Positions 15,348 to 24,314 of a DNA stretch of 64,000 nucleotides are shown here, piece by piece (position 1 is the first letter of the stretch; each line of letters begins with the position of its first letter). The position numbers were made by a program, and so were the translations under genes. The stretch comes from Agathobacter sp. (GTDB taxonomy: Bacteria > Bacillota > Clostridia > Lachnospirales > Lachnospiraceae), in the NCBI GenBank assembly GCA_017409825.1, contig JAFQRZ010000036.1, positions 1-64,000 on the forward strand, given 5' to 3'. Under the pieces are notes generated by a model that worked only from the letters and a program-made list of their open reading frames with translations, ran no database searches and was not told the origin of the DNA.

Positions 15348-15773
15348 ATGCGTAAAAAAGATACATACATATTGCAGCAAGAGCTTCGAAAATCCGATAA
15401 TTTGGATAAATTTGAGAAAGAGAATAATTCTGAGCTGCATGCACAAAGTGTAGCAGAATATCTCAATGAGCTTTTGATAAAATACGATGGAACAAAGCCG
15501 GAAATCGGGAAGCGGGCGGACTTAGATGAAGGCTATATGTATCAGATTTTTAATGGGAGAAGAAATGCAAAGAGGGACAAGCTGCTTCGACTTGCCTTTG
15601 GCTTTCCACTGACACTGGAAGAGACCCAGAAACTGCTTCATTTAGGCGGATATGGCGAATTGTATGTGCGTAGAAAAAGAGATGCGTATTTGATGTTCGC
15701 ATTGGAAAAAGGTTATGATGTCATGCAGGCAAATGATTTGCTGTATGACAAAGGAATGAAAATTTTAGAATAG
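15348..15773 (+). CDS. XRE-like HTH protein, tandem copy 1
   Basis: The protein is 141 residues. A basic, charged N-terminus is followed by an HTH (ELLIKYDGTKPEIGKRADLD, then EGYMYQIFNGRRNAKRDKLL) and a C-terminal VRRKRDAYLMFALEKGYDV. It is about 85% alike to the next gene. The start is ATG 15348 rather than 15336, because the paralog aligns from there (M-KKDT). It lies 19 nt after the kinase gene and is likely in its operon. The role as a DNA-binding regulator is inferred. Confidence 0.72.
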   Translation: MRKKDTYILQQELRKSDNLDKFEKENNSELHAQSVAEYLNELLIKYDGTKPEIGKRADLDEGYMYQIFNGRRNAKRDKLLRLAFGFPLTLEETQKLLHLGGYGELYVRRKRDAYLMFALEKGYDVMQANDLLYDKGMKILE

Positions 15774-15776
15774 TAG

Positions 15777-15813
15777 AAAGAGTATGCAGAGAAAAGACTG
15801 CATACTCTTTTTT
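15777..15813 (+). terminator. Terminator after HTH copy 1
   Basis: 13-bp perfect stem: AAAGAGTATGCAG (15777-15789) with CTGCATACTCTTT (15798-15810), then T residues. Confidence 0.9.
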
Positions 15814-15916
15814 GTTTAAAACTGTGCTCTGTGCACAGTACTTATTTGGGGCCACAAAATATACTTATGTTGTGTGTAAAAACACAGAGTGACAGAAGAA
15901 TAGGAGAAAAGTGGCT

Positions 15917-16342
15917 ATGAACAAAAAGGATACAAACGTCCTGCAGGAAGAACTTCGAAAAGCAGAAAGTTTGGAGAAATTTGAGAAGGAAAATAATTTT
16001 GAGCTATATGACCAGAGTGTGTCGGAATATCTCAATGAACTTTTAATAAAGTACGATGCCAAAAGGTCGGAAATCGCTAAAAGGGCAAACTTCGATGAAG
16101 GATATATGTATCAGATTTTTAATGGGAGAAGAAATGCAAAGAGAGACAAGTTGCTTCGACTTGCATTTGGTTTTCCGTTGACACTGGAAGAAACCCAGAA
16201 GCTGTTGCGTTTAGGAGGATATAGCGAATTATATGTGCGCAGAAAAAGAGACGCGTACCTGATGTTTGCATTGGAAAAAGGTTATGACGTATTGCTGACC
16301 AATGATTTGCTGTATGACAAAGGGGTAGAGATTGTAGAGTAA
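15917..16342 (+). CDS. XRE-like HTH protein, tandem copy 2
   Basis: The protein is 141 residues and a paralog of the preceding gene, with the same EGYMYQIFNGRRNAKRDKLL core and conserved C-terminus; most changes lie in the first 50 residues. ATG 15917 follows AGGAG at 15902-15906. A palindrome upstream (15829-15838) may be an operator for either copy. Its own terminator ends the unit. Confidence 0.72.
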   Translation: MNKKDTNVLQEELRKAESLEKFEKENNFELYDQSVSEYLNELLIKYDAKRSEIAKRANFDEGYMYQIFNGRRNAKRDKLLRLAFGFPLTLEETQKLLRLGGYSELYVRRKRDAYLMFALEKGYDVLLTNDLLYDKGVEIVE

Positions 16343-16344
16343 TT

Positions 16345-16380
16345 AAAAGAGTATGCAGAGTAGACTGCATACTCTTTTTT
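16345..16380 (+). terminator. Terminator after HTH copy 2
   Basis: 14-bp stem: AAAAGAGTATGCAG with CTGCATACTCTTTT, 6-nt loop, T run. Duplicate of the 15777 terminator. Confidence 0.9.
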
Positions 16381-16481
16381 GTGCGAAAGTGTGCTCTGTG
16401 CACAGTACTTTTATTTTGTGTTGGAATATAATCAGTATATAGTTTAAGGTTGAAACTAACGATAAAAATGGAGGAATTGCT

Positions 16482-18980
16482 ATGAGGAAAAAACTAAGTG
16501 TTTTGTTGATTGCAGTTTTATTGATTGCAACATGTGGAACAAGCGAACCAGTTAAAGCATCGGGGGGAGAGTATATTTATAGAGAGTATGATGATGGCTC
16601 TGATACACCTAAAAAAGCATGGTTTATTAACGGTGAACAAATTGAAGGTAATCCAGAGGTAATAGAAGAACAGAGCCAAGTTAGAATTGAAACTACTCCA
16701 GATGACAGTTGTGCTGCTTATTTAGCAGATTTTTATGAACCAACCACACGAGTTACTGTGGGTTCAGATGTTACAGTAACTTTTGGTTCAGAAGAAACAA
16801 AGGCATCCATCCAATGGCTGACATGCTATAATGCTAATGTAACAGTATATGCAGAAGATGGTGAGTTTTTAGAAGATGGAAGTCTACCTGGTTCTGTATA
16901 CGGTGTAAGCAGTTATAATAGCATAATGAATTTTAACGGAAATATTCAGTATTTATGCTTAGGCGATGAGTTTATGTATGGAGAAGATGAAGAAAAAGTA
17001 AATGCGGGAGATATCGTCGTAAATGGATCTGTATATACTGTGGAGTGGTATAAGACTACAGAATATGCACCAGATGTATATTATAGAGGATTTACAGGAA
17101 ATGTATCTGTAAGCGGGGATGTAGGAGTCGTGTATGTGCGTGAAATTCGTCATAGTAATGTACTGAATGCAGATTTTAAGGCAACCGTTGGAGAATGCTG
17201 GGAAAGAATACCTTCCTTTGTTATGAGAGATGGTATATTGTCGGAAGAAACAGAAGAATATATCAATTTTTTTGAACCAGATATGGAAAACTTTTATTTT
17301 GAGTACGCACCAGCAGGTGATGAGAATGGAAACTGGTGGGCGACTGCTCGTTATCCTAGCGGTGAAGAAACGGGTGTTGGTAAAATGGTTTCTGCTGAAG
17401 AAATGCAGGCGGTTTTAGAAAGCGGAACAGGAAGAATATCTATTGGTAGTTGGAACAATTCTGATATTAACATAGGGGACTATGACTTGTCAGAATTAAA
17501 GGTTACAGGTGGAAAGATTAAGGTTAATAATATAACTACACAAGATGGAAATGGTTTGTTACAGGTGGATTCCTATGGAAGAGATGTTATTGATATAACT
17601 GTAAATGGTGATGTGGATCGATGTAGAATTAGTTTTACTCGTTTCAATGAGAATATGAACATTGATGTAAACGGAACCATTAAGCAAGGTCAGGTATATA
17701 AGTTCTCAATGCAGTCTGATTTTCCAATTGATTTAGGCACGTTTACGAGTACAGATATGCCATTATTTGTAGATGGTATTTGGAATCCAGATTTATTCTT
17801 AACACTTGGTACTACAGAATATCATCCAGTAGATGATATTCTGTTAGAGAATGCGCTTGGTTTGGAAAAAACTACGAATCAAAGTGGAGAGGAAATTTCT
17901 GAAATGGCAGACATGTTTATTGATGAAATGAAATCTGATACACTGAATTATTTGGATACGGATGATGATTTCCAAACATGTGTGGATAAATTTGAAGGTG
18001 TAGATGTATTAACAGGTTTAGATATTGAACTCAAAAAATTTGACTATAATGAAACAACTGGTGAAGTAAGCAATCAGGAGGTTGTTACAGAATTAGGAGA
18101 TAAGGATCTGGCAATTAGTGTAAAGGTACCAGAACAGGAATTTGACCAAGATAAAGAATACATTATTATTCGTGAACATGATAATAATGGAACAAAAGAA
18201 ATGGATGTCCTGATTCCAGTCCAGGATGGTGATAAATTAACATTCAAGACAAACAAATTTTCAAGTTTCATAGTTGTAGAAGTTGATGACAATTATGCAA
18301 CAGAAGAGGAGGAAAAACCAATTACACCACCTGCAGATGAAGAAGAGGAAGAAAAGCCAGTTACACCACCTGCAAATGAAGAAGAGGAAGAAAAAGGACT
18401 AGTTCATTCTGCAGAACTTAAGGATAAAGAAGATGTTGCAGGCAAAATTGAATTATCCGAAGAAGAAAAGACAGCGATTGCAAATGGAGAAAATTTAGAA
18501 GTGGTTCTTACATTTAATGATGCTGGAAAAAATGCTACAACAGAAGAACAGAAAGCTATCGTAGGAGAGCTTGGAAATAAGAAAATCGGCACATTTCTTG
18601 AAATAGATTTATTAAAGAAAATTGGTGATTCAGAAGTTAAAGTATCTGAAACAACTGGTAAGGTAGCCATTACATTTGAGATTTCAGCAGAATTAAAGAA
18701 TACAGATACGAGTGTAATTAGAAAATATAGTATTCTTAGATATCATAATCAATCTGTTGATGTATTAGATGCACAGTATGATGAAGTAACAGGAACGATT
18801 TCTTTTGAAACAGATAAGTTTTCTACTTATGCATTAGTATATGAAGATGTTGCAAAAACAATTACAAAAGATGAAGTGCCAGTTACAGGCGATACAACAA
18901 GTGCGTTGATGTATATGATGTTGTTATGTTTTGGTGTTGGAACAATTGCTGTAGCTTTAAGAAAGCAGAAAAATGGTTGA
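16482..18980 (+). CDS. Large secreted, wall-anchored surface protein with LPxTG-like signal
   Basis: The protein is 832 residues. A signal peptide covers about 1-26 (KKLSVLLIAVLLIA, cleavage near VKA-SGG). The body is beta-rich and unassigned up to about 600. An acidic, Pro-rich linker with two near-repeats (EEEEKPITPPADEEE, EEEEKPVTPPANEEE) leads to a domain of about 150 residues. The end is a sorting signal: VPVTGD, a hydrophobic helix (SALMYMMLLCFGVGTIAVAL) and RKQKNG. PVTGD departs from LPxTG at the first residue but fits sortase substrates of Clostridia. The sortase at 47804 is class B, so another sortase may serve it. Function unknown. Confidence 0.8.
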   Translation: MRKKLSVLLIAVLLIATCGTSEPVKASGGEYIYREYDDGSDTPKKAWFINGEQIEGNPEVIEEQSQVRIETTPDDSCAAYLADFYEPTTRVTVGSDVTVTFGSEETKASIQWLTCYNANVTVYAEDGEFLEDGSLPGSVYGVSSYNSIMNFNGNIQYLCLGDEFMYGEDEEKVNAGDIVVNGSVYTVEWYKTTEYAPDVYYRGFTGNVSVSGDVGVVYVREIRHSNVLNADFKATVGECWERIPSFVMRDGILSEETEEYINFFEPDMENFYFEYAPAGDENGNWWATARYPSGEETGVGKMVSAEEMQAVLESGTGRISIGSWNNSDINIGDYDLSELKVTGGKIKVNNITTQDGNGLLQVDSYGRDVIDITVNGDVDRCRISFTRFNENMNIDVNGTIKQGQVYKFSMQSDFPIDLGTFTSTDMPLFVDGIWNPDLFLTLGTTEYHPVDDILLENALGLEKTTNQSGEEISEMADMFIDEMKSDTLNYLDTDDDFQTCVDKFEGVDVLTGLDIELKKFDYNETTGEVSNQEVVTELGDKDLAISVKVPEQEFDQDKEYIIIREHDNNGTKEMDVLIPVQDGDKLTFKTNKFSSFIVVEVDDNYATEEEEKPITPPADEEEEEKPVTPPANEEEEEKGLVHSAELKDKEDVAGKIELSEEEKTAIANGENLEVVLTFNDAGKNATTEEQKAIVGELGNKKIGTFLEIDLLKKIGDSEVKVSETTGKVAITFEISAELKNTDTSVIRKYSILRYHNQSVDVLDAQYDEVTGTISFETDKFSTYALVYEDVAKTITKDEVPVTGDTTSALMYMMLLCFGVGTIAVALRKQKNG

Positions 18981-19054
18981 TTTTAATTAGGATAAAGGAG
19001 TATGTAGTTATTAATTTGAATAATGTGATATCTGTTCAGCAGATCAAATAATAG
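18979..19054 (+). pseudogene. ToxN gene relic
   Basis: The 76 bp match the toxN gene at about 11019-11095 at roughly 85%, with a one-base deletion. Conceptually it reads IRIKEYVVINLNNVISV, then after the frameshift ADQII, against IKIKKYAVINLNNMIPV and ADQII in the intact toxin. It abuts the stop codon of the surface-protein gene on one side and a terminator on the other. No antitoxin repeats remain. This is the footprint of an earlier type III toxin-antitoxin locus. Confidence 0.8.
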
Positions 19055-19061
19055 TTTTTTT

Positions 19062-19094
19062 ATCTCCCTCGCTAGATTGCGGGGGAGATATTTT
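19062..19094. terminator. Terminator after the ToxN relic
   Basis: 11-bp stem ATCTCCCTCGC (19062-19072) with GCGGGGGAGAT (19079-19089), T-rich on both sides. It ends the surface-protein transcript. Confidence 0.85.
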
Positions 19095-19181
19095 TATGTT
19101 ATTCTATTGGGTAATAGAAGACATGATATTGGAGGTAAATATGTATTTGGTACCAGACAAAATTTAAAGGAGCACTTTCCT

Positions 19182-20552
19182 ATGATAACCAACGAACTGA
19201 TACAGCAACTTCATATAGGTGTAGATGCGTTTGCAAATAAAACGAATGCACTGGCAGTCGACTTTGCAGATGATAAAAATCGAGCAATATGGAGTCTAAA
19301 GTACAATATTATAAAACTGGAATTTATATTTACAAAGAAAGAGAAACTCGTGTGTCCAAAGCACACGTTATTTTGTCGTGTCTATTTTAGTAAAAATGAA
19401 ATCTATTTTTACCATCTTCCAGAGCTAATGCCTTATTTGGAAGCCGATAATTTTCAATGTTATTATTATCCTTACATTGAGTCCAAGGAACGTTTGACAG
19501 CTTGCTTTACAATGCTTTCGGAATTTCTGTGCAGGAATTACAGCGTTATTAATGAATTGGCAAAGAATCTGGAGACGTGTGAAAAAATACAGGAAGAGAA
19601 GCTGGCGGATATGCTGGCATTGTTTTTGAGCGAAGTGCCAGAACCACAGTTAGAAGCAGATATGTGGGGATTGTATGAGGAGTATGTGCTGCTCCTCCAT
19701 TATGTTGGTGCCGGTGCATATAGGCAGTTGTTGATAGGAAATGAAGCAGAAGCCTTGAAGCAGTATGAGCAAATGGAGAAAAAAGGTTCTCTGATGACGT
19801 ATGAGAAACGATTATATGAGTTTTGGCAAACGAAAGAAGAAACGTATGAGATATTTCCAGAGCCTTGTAACAGTATAAAAAATGTCAAGCAATGGGACAA
19901 TCCATCCAAAGAAGGAAAATCAGTGTTTCTTATGGGACTTGTTTGTGAATTGATATTTGGTGTGATTTTTTCTGTGATGATTGTGATAATCAATGCGGTA
20001 CTTAGTAAAGGTGCGGTATATTATGCAGGGATGCCATGGGTCATAGGTTTTCTGTTTGCTGGTCTTCCGGCTGTTTTTGGAGGAATTGCACATCGCAATT
20101 TGGTACGCAGATTCATGGAAAAGGATACCTTTGAAGAAGGGCTTCAACTGGAAAAAATGATAAATCCGAAATGGATTGAGCCATTTGCAAGAGTGGTCTT
20201 TATCATTGCATTTGTGGTGGGACTTGTTACAAATATACAAGGGGCTTTTAGTTCAACTAGTTTTTACGACACTTATTTAGCATTTGATGTGGATGAGGAA
20301 TTTTTTGGATGGGAGCTTGCCGTCTGTGAATATGACAAATTGCAGAAGGTATATTATTCGGGAGGAGTCTATAACGATTATGGAGATTTTATAGGCAGAC
20401 CGTCTTACTTGCTGGAATTTGAAAATGGAGTAGTATGGGATTCCGATGGTTATATGAATGTGAAAGATGTTGAAACCCGTGTCCTTCCAATTATAAAAGA
20501 GTACTATGATGAAATAGAGCATATAGAAGCGAGAAATGATTTGATAGAATAA
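19182..20552 (+). CDS. Membrane protein of unknown function with three central helices
   Basis: The protein is 456 residues. The N-terminal 250 residues are soluble and unassigned, transmembrane helices lie near 250-272, 285-305 and 335-358, and an extracytoplasmic C-terminal domain of about 95 residues follows. The start is ATG 19182 behind AAAGGAG at 19167-19172. A nine-codon frame (ATG 19141 to TAA 19167) with GGAGGT directly upstream precedes it and could be a leader peptide. I find no family match by eye. Confidence 0.65.
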   Translation: MITNELIQQLHIGVDAFANKTNALAVDFADDKNRAIWSLKYNIIKLEFIFTKKEKLVCPKHTLFCRVYFSKNEIYFYHLPELMPYLEADNFQCYYYPYIESKERLTACFTMLSEFLCRNYSVINELAKNLETCEKIQEEKLADMLALFLSEVPEPQLEADMWGLYEEYVLLLHYVGAGAYRQLLIGNEAEALKQYEQMEKKGSLMTYEKRLYEFWQTKEETYEIFPEPCNSIKNVKQWDNPSKEGKSVFLMGLVCELIFGVIFSVMIVIINAVLSKGAVYYAGMPWVIGFLFAGLPAVFGGIAHRNLVRRFMEKDTFEEGLQLEKMINPKWIEPFARVVFIIAFVVGLVTNIQGAFSSTSFYDTYLAFDVDEEFFGWELAVCEYDKLQKVYYSGGVYNDYGDFIGRPSYLLEFENGVVWDSDGYMNVKDVETRVLPIIKEYYDEIEHIEARNDLIE

Positions 20553-20563
20553 ATTTGTATACA

Positions 20564-20592
20564 TTGACTTTTGCGTTACAATTTTCTACTAT
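20564..20592 (+). promoter_or_regulatory. Sigma-A promoter for the ChbG/YdjC-like gene
   Basis: TTGACT 20564-20569 and TACTAT 20587-20592, exactly 17 bp apart, 34 nt before the start codon. Confidence 0.65.
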
Positions 20593-20625
20593 TAAGATAG
20601 CATACAATTTAAGGGGGAAGATAAG

Positions 20626-21372
20626 ATGAAGAAACTTTTAATCCGTGCAGACGATTTAGGTTACTGTGAGGCAGTGAATTACGGGATTGCACGAGCAGTC
20701 AAAGATGGAGTAGTGCGTAGTGTTGGAGTGATGCCAAATATGGAATGGGCAGAGCATGGAGTACGTTTGTTGGATGGAACAGATGTAATCTTTACTGTTC
20801 ATGCCAATATTTGTCAGGGCAAGCCAATTACAGATCCAAAGCTGATTCCTAGTTTGGTAGATGGGGATGAATTTAAGGACAAGAATATCTACCGTGAGGC
20901 GAAGGAAGACTTCGTTGTTTTGGATGAGGTTATAATGGAAGTAGAAGCACAGTATCTTCGTTTGGTGGAATTGACAGGTAAGAAACCATATATGATTGAA
21001 GCACATGCAGTTCCAAGCGATAACTTCAATAAGGCATTGGCGATTGTTGCACAGAAATATGGTGTGGAATCGATGAAATTCGAACCAGGTCGTGGTCCTA
21101 AGGTTGGAAATATGATTTTTAAGTTTAGTATGGATAGTGCAAATCCAGACTACAACCCATTCGAAAGTATGAAGAAGGCGATGGACCAGGAATTTGCAGA
21201 AGATGAAGCGATGCTTATGGTGCTTCATCCAGGATATGTGGATGAATATGTATTAAATACCTCATATATTACGACGCAGCGTGCGTTGGAGGTGGCTTTT
21301 GCAATCAATCCAGAAACCAAGAAGTGGTGTGAGGAAAATGATGTAAAGCTTCTTACATACGCAGACCTATAA
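20626..21372 (+). CDS. ChbG/YdjC-type carbohydrate deacetylase
   Basis: The protein is 248 residues. RADDLGYCEAVNYGIARA at the N-terminus is the YdjC/ChbG signature (PF04794) with the metal-binding Asp pair; the His of FTVHANICQG (about 58) and of LHPGYVD (about 200) complete the site. Family members remove an acetyl group from chito-oligosaccharides or related sugars in the cytoplasm. It stands alone behind its own promoter, with no PTS or glycosidase gene beside it, so the substrate is open. GGGGGAAG precedes the ATG. Confidence 0.85.
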   Translation: MKKLLIRADDLGYCEAVNYGIARAVKDGVVRSVGVMPNMEWAEHGVRLLDGTDVIFTVHANICQGKPITDPKLIPSLVDGDEFKDKNIYREAKEDFVVLDEVIMEVEAQYLRLVELTGKKPYMIEAHAVPSDNFNKALAIVAQKYGVESMKFEPGRGPKVGNMIFKFSMDSANPDYNPFESMKKAMDQEFAEDEAMLMVLHPGYVDEYVLNTSYITTQRALEVAFAINPETKKWCEENDVKLLTYADL

Positions 21373-21448
21373 ACATTTCAGGGCTTCTTTCCGATATACA
21401 TATAAGACAAATGGAATTGTCTAATTTTATTGGAAAGGAGTCCAAACT

Positions 21449-22585
21449 ATGAAGATTCAAAACAGTAGTATCAGTATGTCCTCTACCCATCTGGCGAAGT
21501 CGTTTCAGTTCATGGAACATGCCACGATAGAAGGACGTGCATCGGAAGATTTGGAAGGTGTGATACTTAGCTTGTCGAAGGAAGCTGAAGACGGAAGCTA
21601 TGCGAAGGCCATTGAATCTTACGAACAGCAGCAAAAGGAAGAGGCGAAGCAACGACAAGAGCAAAACCTCAAATCCCTTGCACAAGTGATGCAGACCAAG
21701 CGGAAGGAAAACTATGGGTTCGATGTTTCGGACGAGTATGAATTGAAACTGGAACTTTTGCGCCAGATGCTTGAAATGCTTAACAAGGGCAAAAATCTTA
21801 CAAAACTCCCAAGTGGAAAATTAAACAGAGATGGAGTGCTGGATTTACGCAGTATGTCTAGTTCGGAAGGTGCAGTTCCAGCGACACCTCGTATCGGTAC
21901 GACCTCAGGTGGTACGATGTGGCAGAAAATCACAGTTTCTTCTGCAAGTATTACAGAGTATGAGAGTACCAGTTTTATGACACAGGGTAAGGTACAGACA
22001 GAAGATGGCAGAAGCATTGACTTCAATGTGGCGTTCTCTATGTCAAGAGCATGTTCTGCTTGTATCAACACGATGGAAGTATCGAATTATATTTTGACCG
22101 ATCCATTGGTAATCAATTTGAACACAGAAATGACAGAAATATCCGACCAGAAGTTTTTCTTTGATATTGATAGTGATGGTAAAGAAGAGGAGATTTCTGA
22201 GCTTGGAAAAGGCAGTGGTTTCCTTGCATTAGATAAAAATGAAGATGGCATTATCAATGATGGAAACGAACTCTTTGGAACGCAGAGTGGGGATGGATTC
22301 AAGGATTTAAAGGCTTATGACGAGGATAGAAATCTTTGGATTGATGAGAATGATGAAATCTTCCACAAATTAAAAGTCTGGATGAAGGATGAAGAAGGAA
22401 ACGATATTCTCATCGATTTAAAAGATGCGGATATTGGTGCGATTTATCTCGGAAATGCCAATACGGAATACTCCTTCAAGGATGATTCCTTGAATACCAA
22501 TGCGGTGCTACGCAAAACGGGCGTATATTTGAGGGAAAGCACTGGAAAAGTAGGTACGGTAAGTCATGTAGACCTCGCAGTATAG
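21449..22585 (+). CDS. Calcium-binding-repeat protein of unknown function
   Basis: The protein is 378 residues with no signal peptide. A charged coiled-coil N-terminal half (about 60-130) is followed by a C-terminal part with EF-hand/dockerin-like loops: DIDSDGKEEEI (about 237), DKNEDGIINDG (about 262) and DEDRNLWIDENDEIF (about 287). Such loops bind Ca2+. Related proteins are common near secretion or flagellar genes in Clostridia, but none is here. AAAGGAG lies ahead of the ATG. A strong terminator follows. Confidence 0.7.
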   Translation: MKIQNSSISMSSTHLAKSFQFMEHATIEGRASEDLEGVILSLSKEAEDGSYAKAIESYEQQQKEEAKQRQEQNLKSLAQVMQTKRKENYGFDVSDEYELKLELLRQMLEMLNKGKNLTKLPSGKLNRDGVLDLRSMSSSEGAVPATPRIGTTSGGTMWQKITVSSASITEYESTSFMTQGKVQTEDGRSIDFNVAFSMSRACSACINTMEVSNYILTDPLVINLNTEMTEISDQKFFFDIDSDGKEEEISELGKGSGFLALDKNEDGIINDGNELFGTQSGDGFKDLKAYDEDRNLWIDENDEIFHKLKVWMKDEEGNDILIDLKDADIGAIYLGNANTEYSFKDDSLNTNAVLRKTGVYLRESTGKVGTVSHVDLAV

Positions 22586-22623
22586 ATGGTCATTATTATC
22601 GTGCAAAAAGAATATGATGTTTG

Positions 22624-22656
22624 AAATCAAGTCACTTCGGTGACTTGATTTTTTTT
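22624..22656 (+). terminator. Terminator after the calcium-binding protein gene
   Basis: 11-bp stem AATCAAGTCAC (22625-22635), TTCG tetraloop, GTGACTTGATT (22640-22650), then six T. A textbook intrinsic terminator. Confidence 0.95.
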
Positions 22657-22710
22657 GCATATCTATTACAATATTCTTATGTAGAAACTTTAGGTAAAAG
22701 GGTTGAATAT

Positions 22711-24051
22711 ATGAGAAGAGAGATGTACGTACTGGAACAGCAGGCGGAAGAATATGCCTTACAACTTCAAAGGATGATTCAGTGTAAAACTGTTTCTGTG
22801 AAGGATAGCTATGATGATGCGGAATTTGCCAAGCTGCGTGATGTGATGGCAGAATTATTTCCATTGGTGCATAGGCATGCCAAGAAGATGACGTTTAGTG
22901 ATGACTGCTGGATGTATTGCATCGAAGGAAAAGATACGAGTAGAAATATAATGCTGATGTCGCATCATGATGTGGTGGCGGTAGAAGGCGAGTGGGAATA
23001 CGATGGCTTCTCAGGGGAGATTGCAGAAGGAAAAATATGGGGAAGAGGAACAGTAGACACGAAGACTCCTTTATTTGCGGAGTTTATGGCATTGGAGGAA
23101 TTGCTGGTCGAAGGGTTCGAGCCTCCATGCAATGTATATATCGGCTCTTCTCATAATGAGGAAATTGCGGGAGATGGTGTTCCGAAGGCATTGGAATATT
23201 TTAAAGAGCAGGGAATTACCTTTGAAGTGATTTTGGATGAAGGTGGTGCAGTGATAGACCCACCAGTAGGTGGTATGAAGGTGGACAAATGTGCCATGGT
23301 AGCCGTGCATGAAAAAGGGTTTTATCACTTAAATTGTAAGGCTGTATCGGGGACGGGACATGCTGGTCTTACCAGCGGGAAAAAGGCAACTCCAGTGGAG
23401 CGTATGTCAGCCTTTATTCAGGAAATCAACCAAAAGAATATTTTTATTCGTAGATTGAATCCGCAGGTTTCTTTGATGTTTACCTGCATGGCACCACATT
23501 GTAATTTCCCGATGAATCTGGTGTTTGGAAATCTGGATTTGTTTGGTGGGATTCTTACGAAGATTATGCCTTTAATTAGTCCGGCTGCAGGCGGACTTTT
23601 GGGGACGACCTGTGCGTTCCATGAGATAAAGGGAAGCAATGAAGAGAAATGCTGCGTAGCAAAAGCGACATTGCGACCGGTAGATAGTGCTGATTGGAAG
23701 CAGGATTTGCAGCACTTCATAGATGCTGCGAAAAAATATGATATTACAGTAGAAGTGGATGAGAAATCGGAATATCATGAGCCAGCAGATGTGACGAAGC
23801 CACAGCTTGCATATACCTTTGCATGTATTCGCAGGGTTTTTCCAGAGTACCCACCGATTCCGATGATTTTGCCAGCAGGTACGGATGCAAGACATTTTAC
23901 AGAGATATGTCCATGTGTACTTCGCTTTGCACCAATTCGCTTGTCGGCACAGCAGTTGGCTTCCGTGCATTCGGAGAATGAAAATATTCATTTGGATGCG
24001 ATTCCAGATGCAGTGATGTTTTACAGAGAATTTTTGAGAAATTATAGATAA
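22711..24051 (+). CDS. M20-family metallopeptidase (carboxypeptidase / dipeptidase type)
   Basis: The protein is 446 residues. The M20 zinc-site motifs are MLMSHHDVV (metal His and Asp), GRGTVDTK (bridging Asp), SHNEEIAG (catalytic and metal Glu) and a C-terminal EN..IHLD (His). It should cleave C-terminal amino acids or dipeptides, or deacylate N-acyl amino acids, in the cytoplasm. The start is ATG 22711 behind AAAAGGG; the frame is open further upstream, but that part lies inside the terminator at 22624-22656. It is followed 15 nt later by a small gene, probably one operon. Confidence 0.87.
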   Translation: MRREMYVLEQQAEEYALQLQRMIQCKTVSVKDSYDDAEFAKLRDVMAELFPLVHRHAKKMTFSDDCWMYCIEGKDTSRNIMLMSHHDVVAVEGEWEYDGFSGEIAEGKIWGRGTVDTKTPLFAEFMALEELLVEGFEPPCNVYIGSSHNEEIAGDGVPKALEYFKEQGITFEVILDEGGAVIDPPVGGMKVDKCAMVAVHEKGFYHLNCKAVSGTGHAGLTSGKKATPVERMSAFIQEINQKNIFIRRLNPQVSLMFTCMAPHCNFPMNLVFGNLDLFGGILTKIMPLISPAAGGLLGTTCAFHEIKGSNEEKCCVAKATLRPVDSADWKQDLQHFIDAAKKYDITVEVDEKSEYHEPADVTKPQLAYTFACIRRVFPEYPPIPMILPAGTDARHFTEICPCVLRFAPIRLSAQQLASVHSENENIHLDAIPDAVMFYREFLRNYR

Positions 24052-24066
24052 AAGGAGATTAAAAAT

Positions 24067-24300
24067 ATGGGTATGAATCCAGCGGCAATGATGAAAGTAA
24101 TGAATGCAATGAATACGTTTAAGGCGAACCATCCGAAGTTTATGGCTTTTTTAAGCTATGTGTTTGCAGGTGGTTTTCCAGAAGGGACGGTAATCGAGAT
24201 TACGGTAACCAAACCGGGGGAAGAACCTGTAACTTCCAATATGAAGGTGACACAGTCGGATTTGGATTTGTTTGACTCTTTGAAAGATGCAGGAATGTAA
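24067..24300 (+). CDS. Small conserved-looking protein of unknown function
   Basis: The protein is 77 residues, rich in Met and Lys at the N-terminus (MGMNPAAMMKVMNAMNTFKA), then FMAFLSYVFAGGFPEGTVIE. AAAGGAG lies 7 nt before the ATG. It sits between the M20 peptidase and a lone receiver protein, with short gaps on both sides, so all three are likely co-transcribed. Not recognised. Confidence 0.65.
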   Translation: MGMNPAAMMKVMNAMNTFKANHPKFMAFLSYVFAGGFPEGTVIEITVTKPGEEPVTSNMKVTQSDLDLFDSLKDAGM

Positions 24301-24314
24301 GAGAGGTACTAGAA

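Larger units (their letters stand above)
15348..16410 (+). repeat. Tandem duplication: HTH gene + terminator + CTGTGCACAG palindrome
   Basis: Unit 1 (15348 to about 15845) and unit 2 (15917 to about 16410) share gene, terminator and the tract GTGCTCTGTGCACAGTACTT. The 10-bp palindrome CTGTGCACAG lies at 15829-15838 and 16395-16404. Each copy stands just upstream of the next gene's start region, the second about 23 bp before TATAAT 16427-16432 of the surface-protein gene. Confidence 0.75.

Noticed and set aside
20656..21228. 190-codon minus-strand frame opposite the ChbG-like gene
   Set aside because: Antisense shadow; no ribosome site or family motif, while the plus strand has the full YdjC/ChbG motif set.
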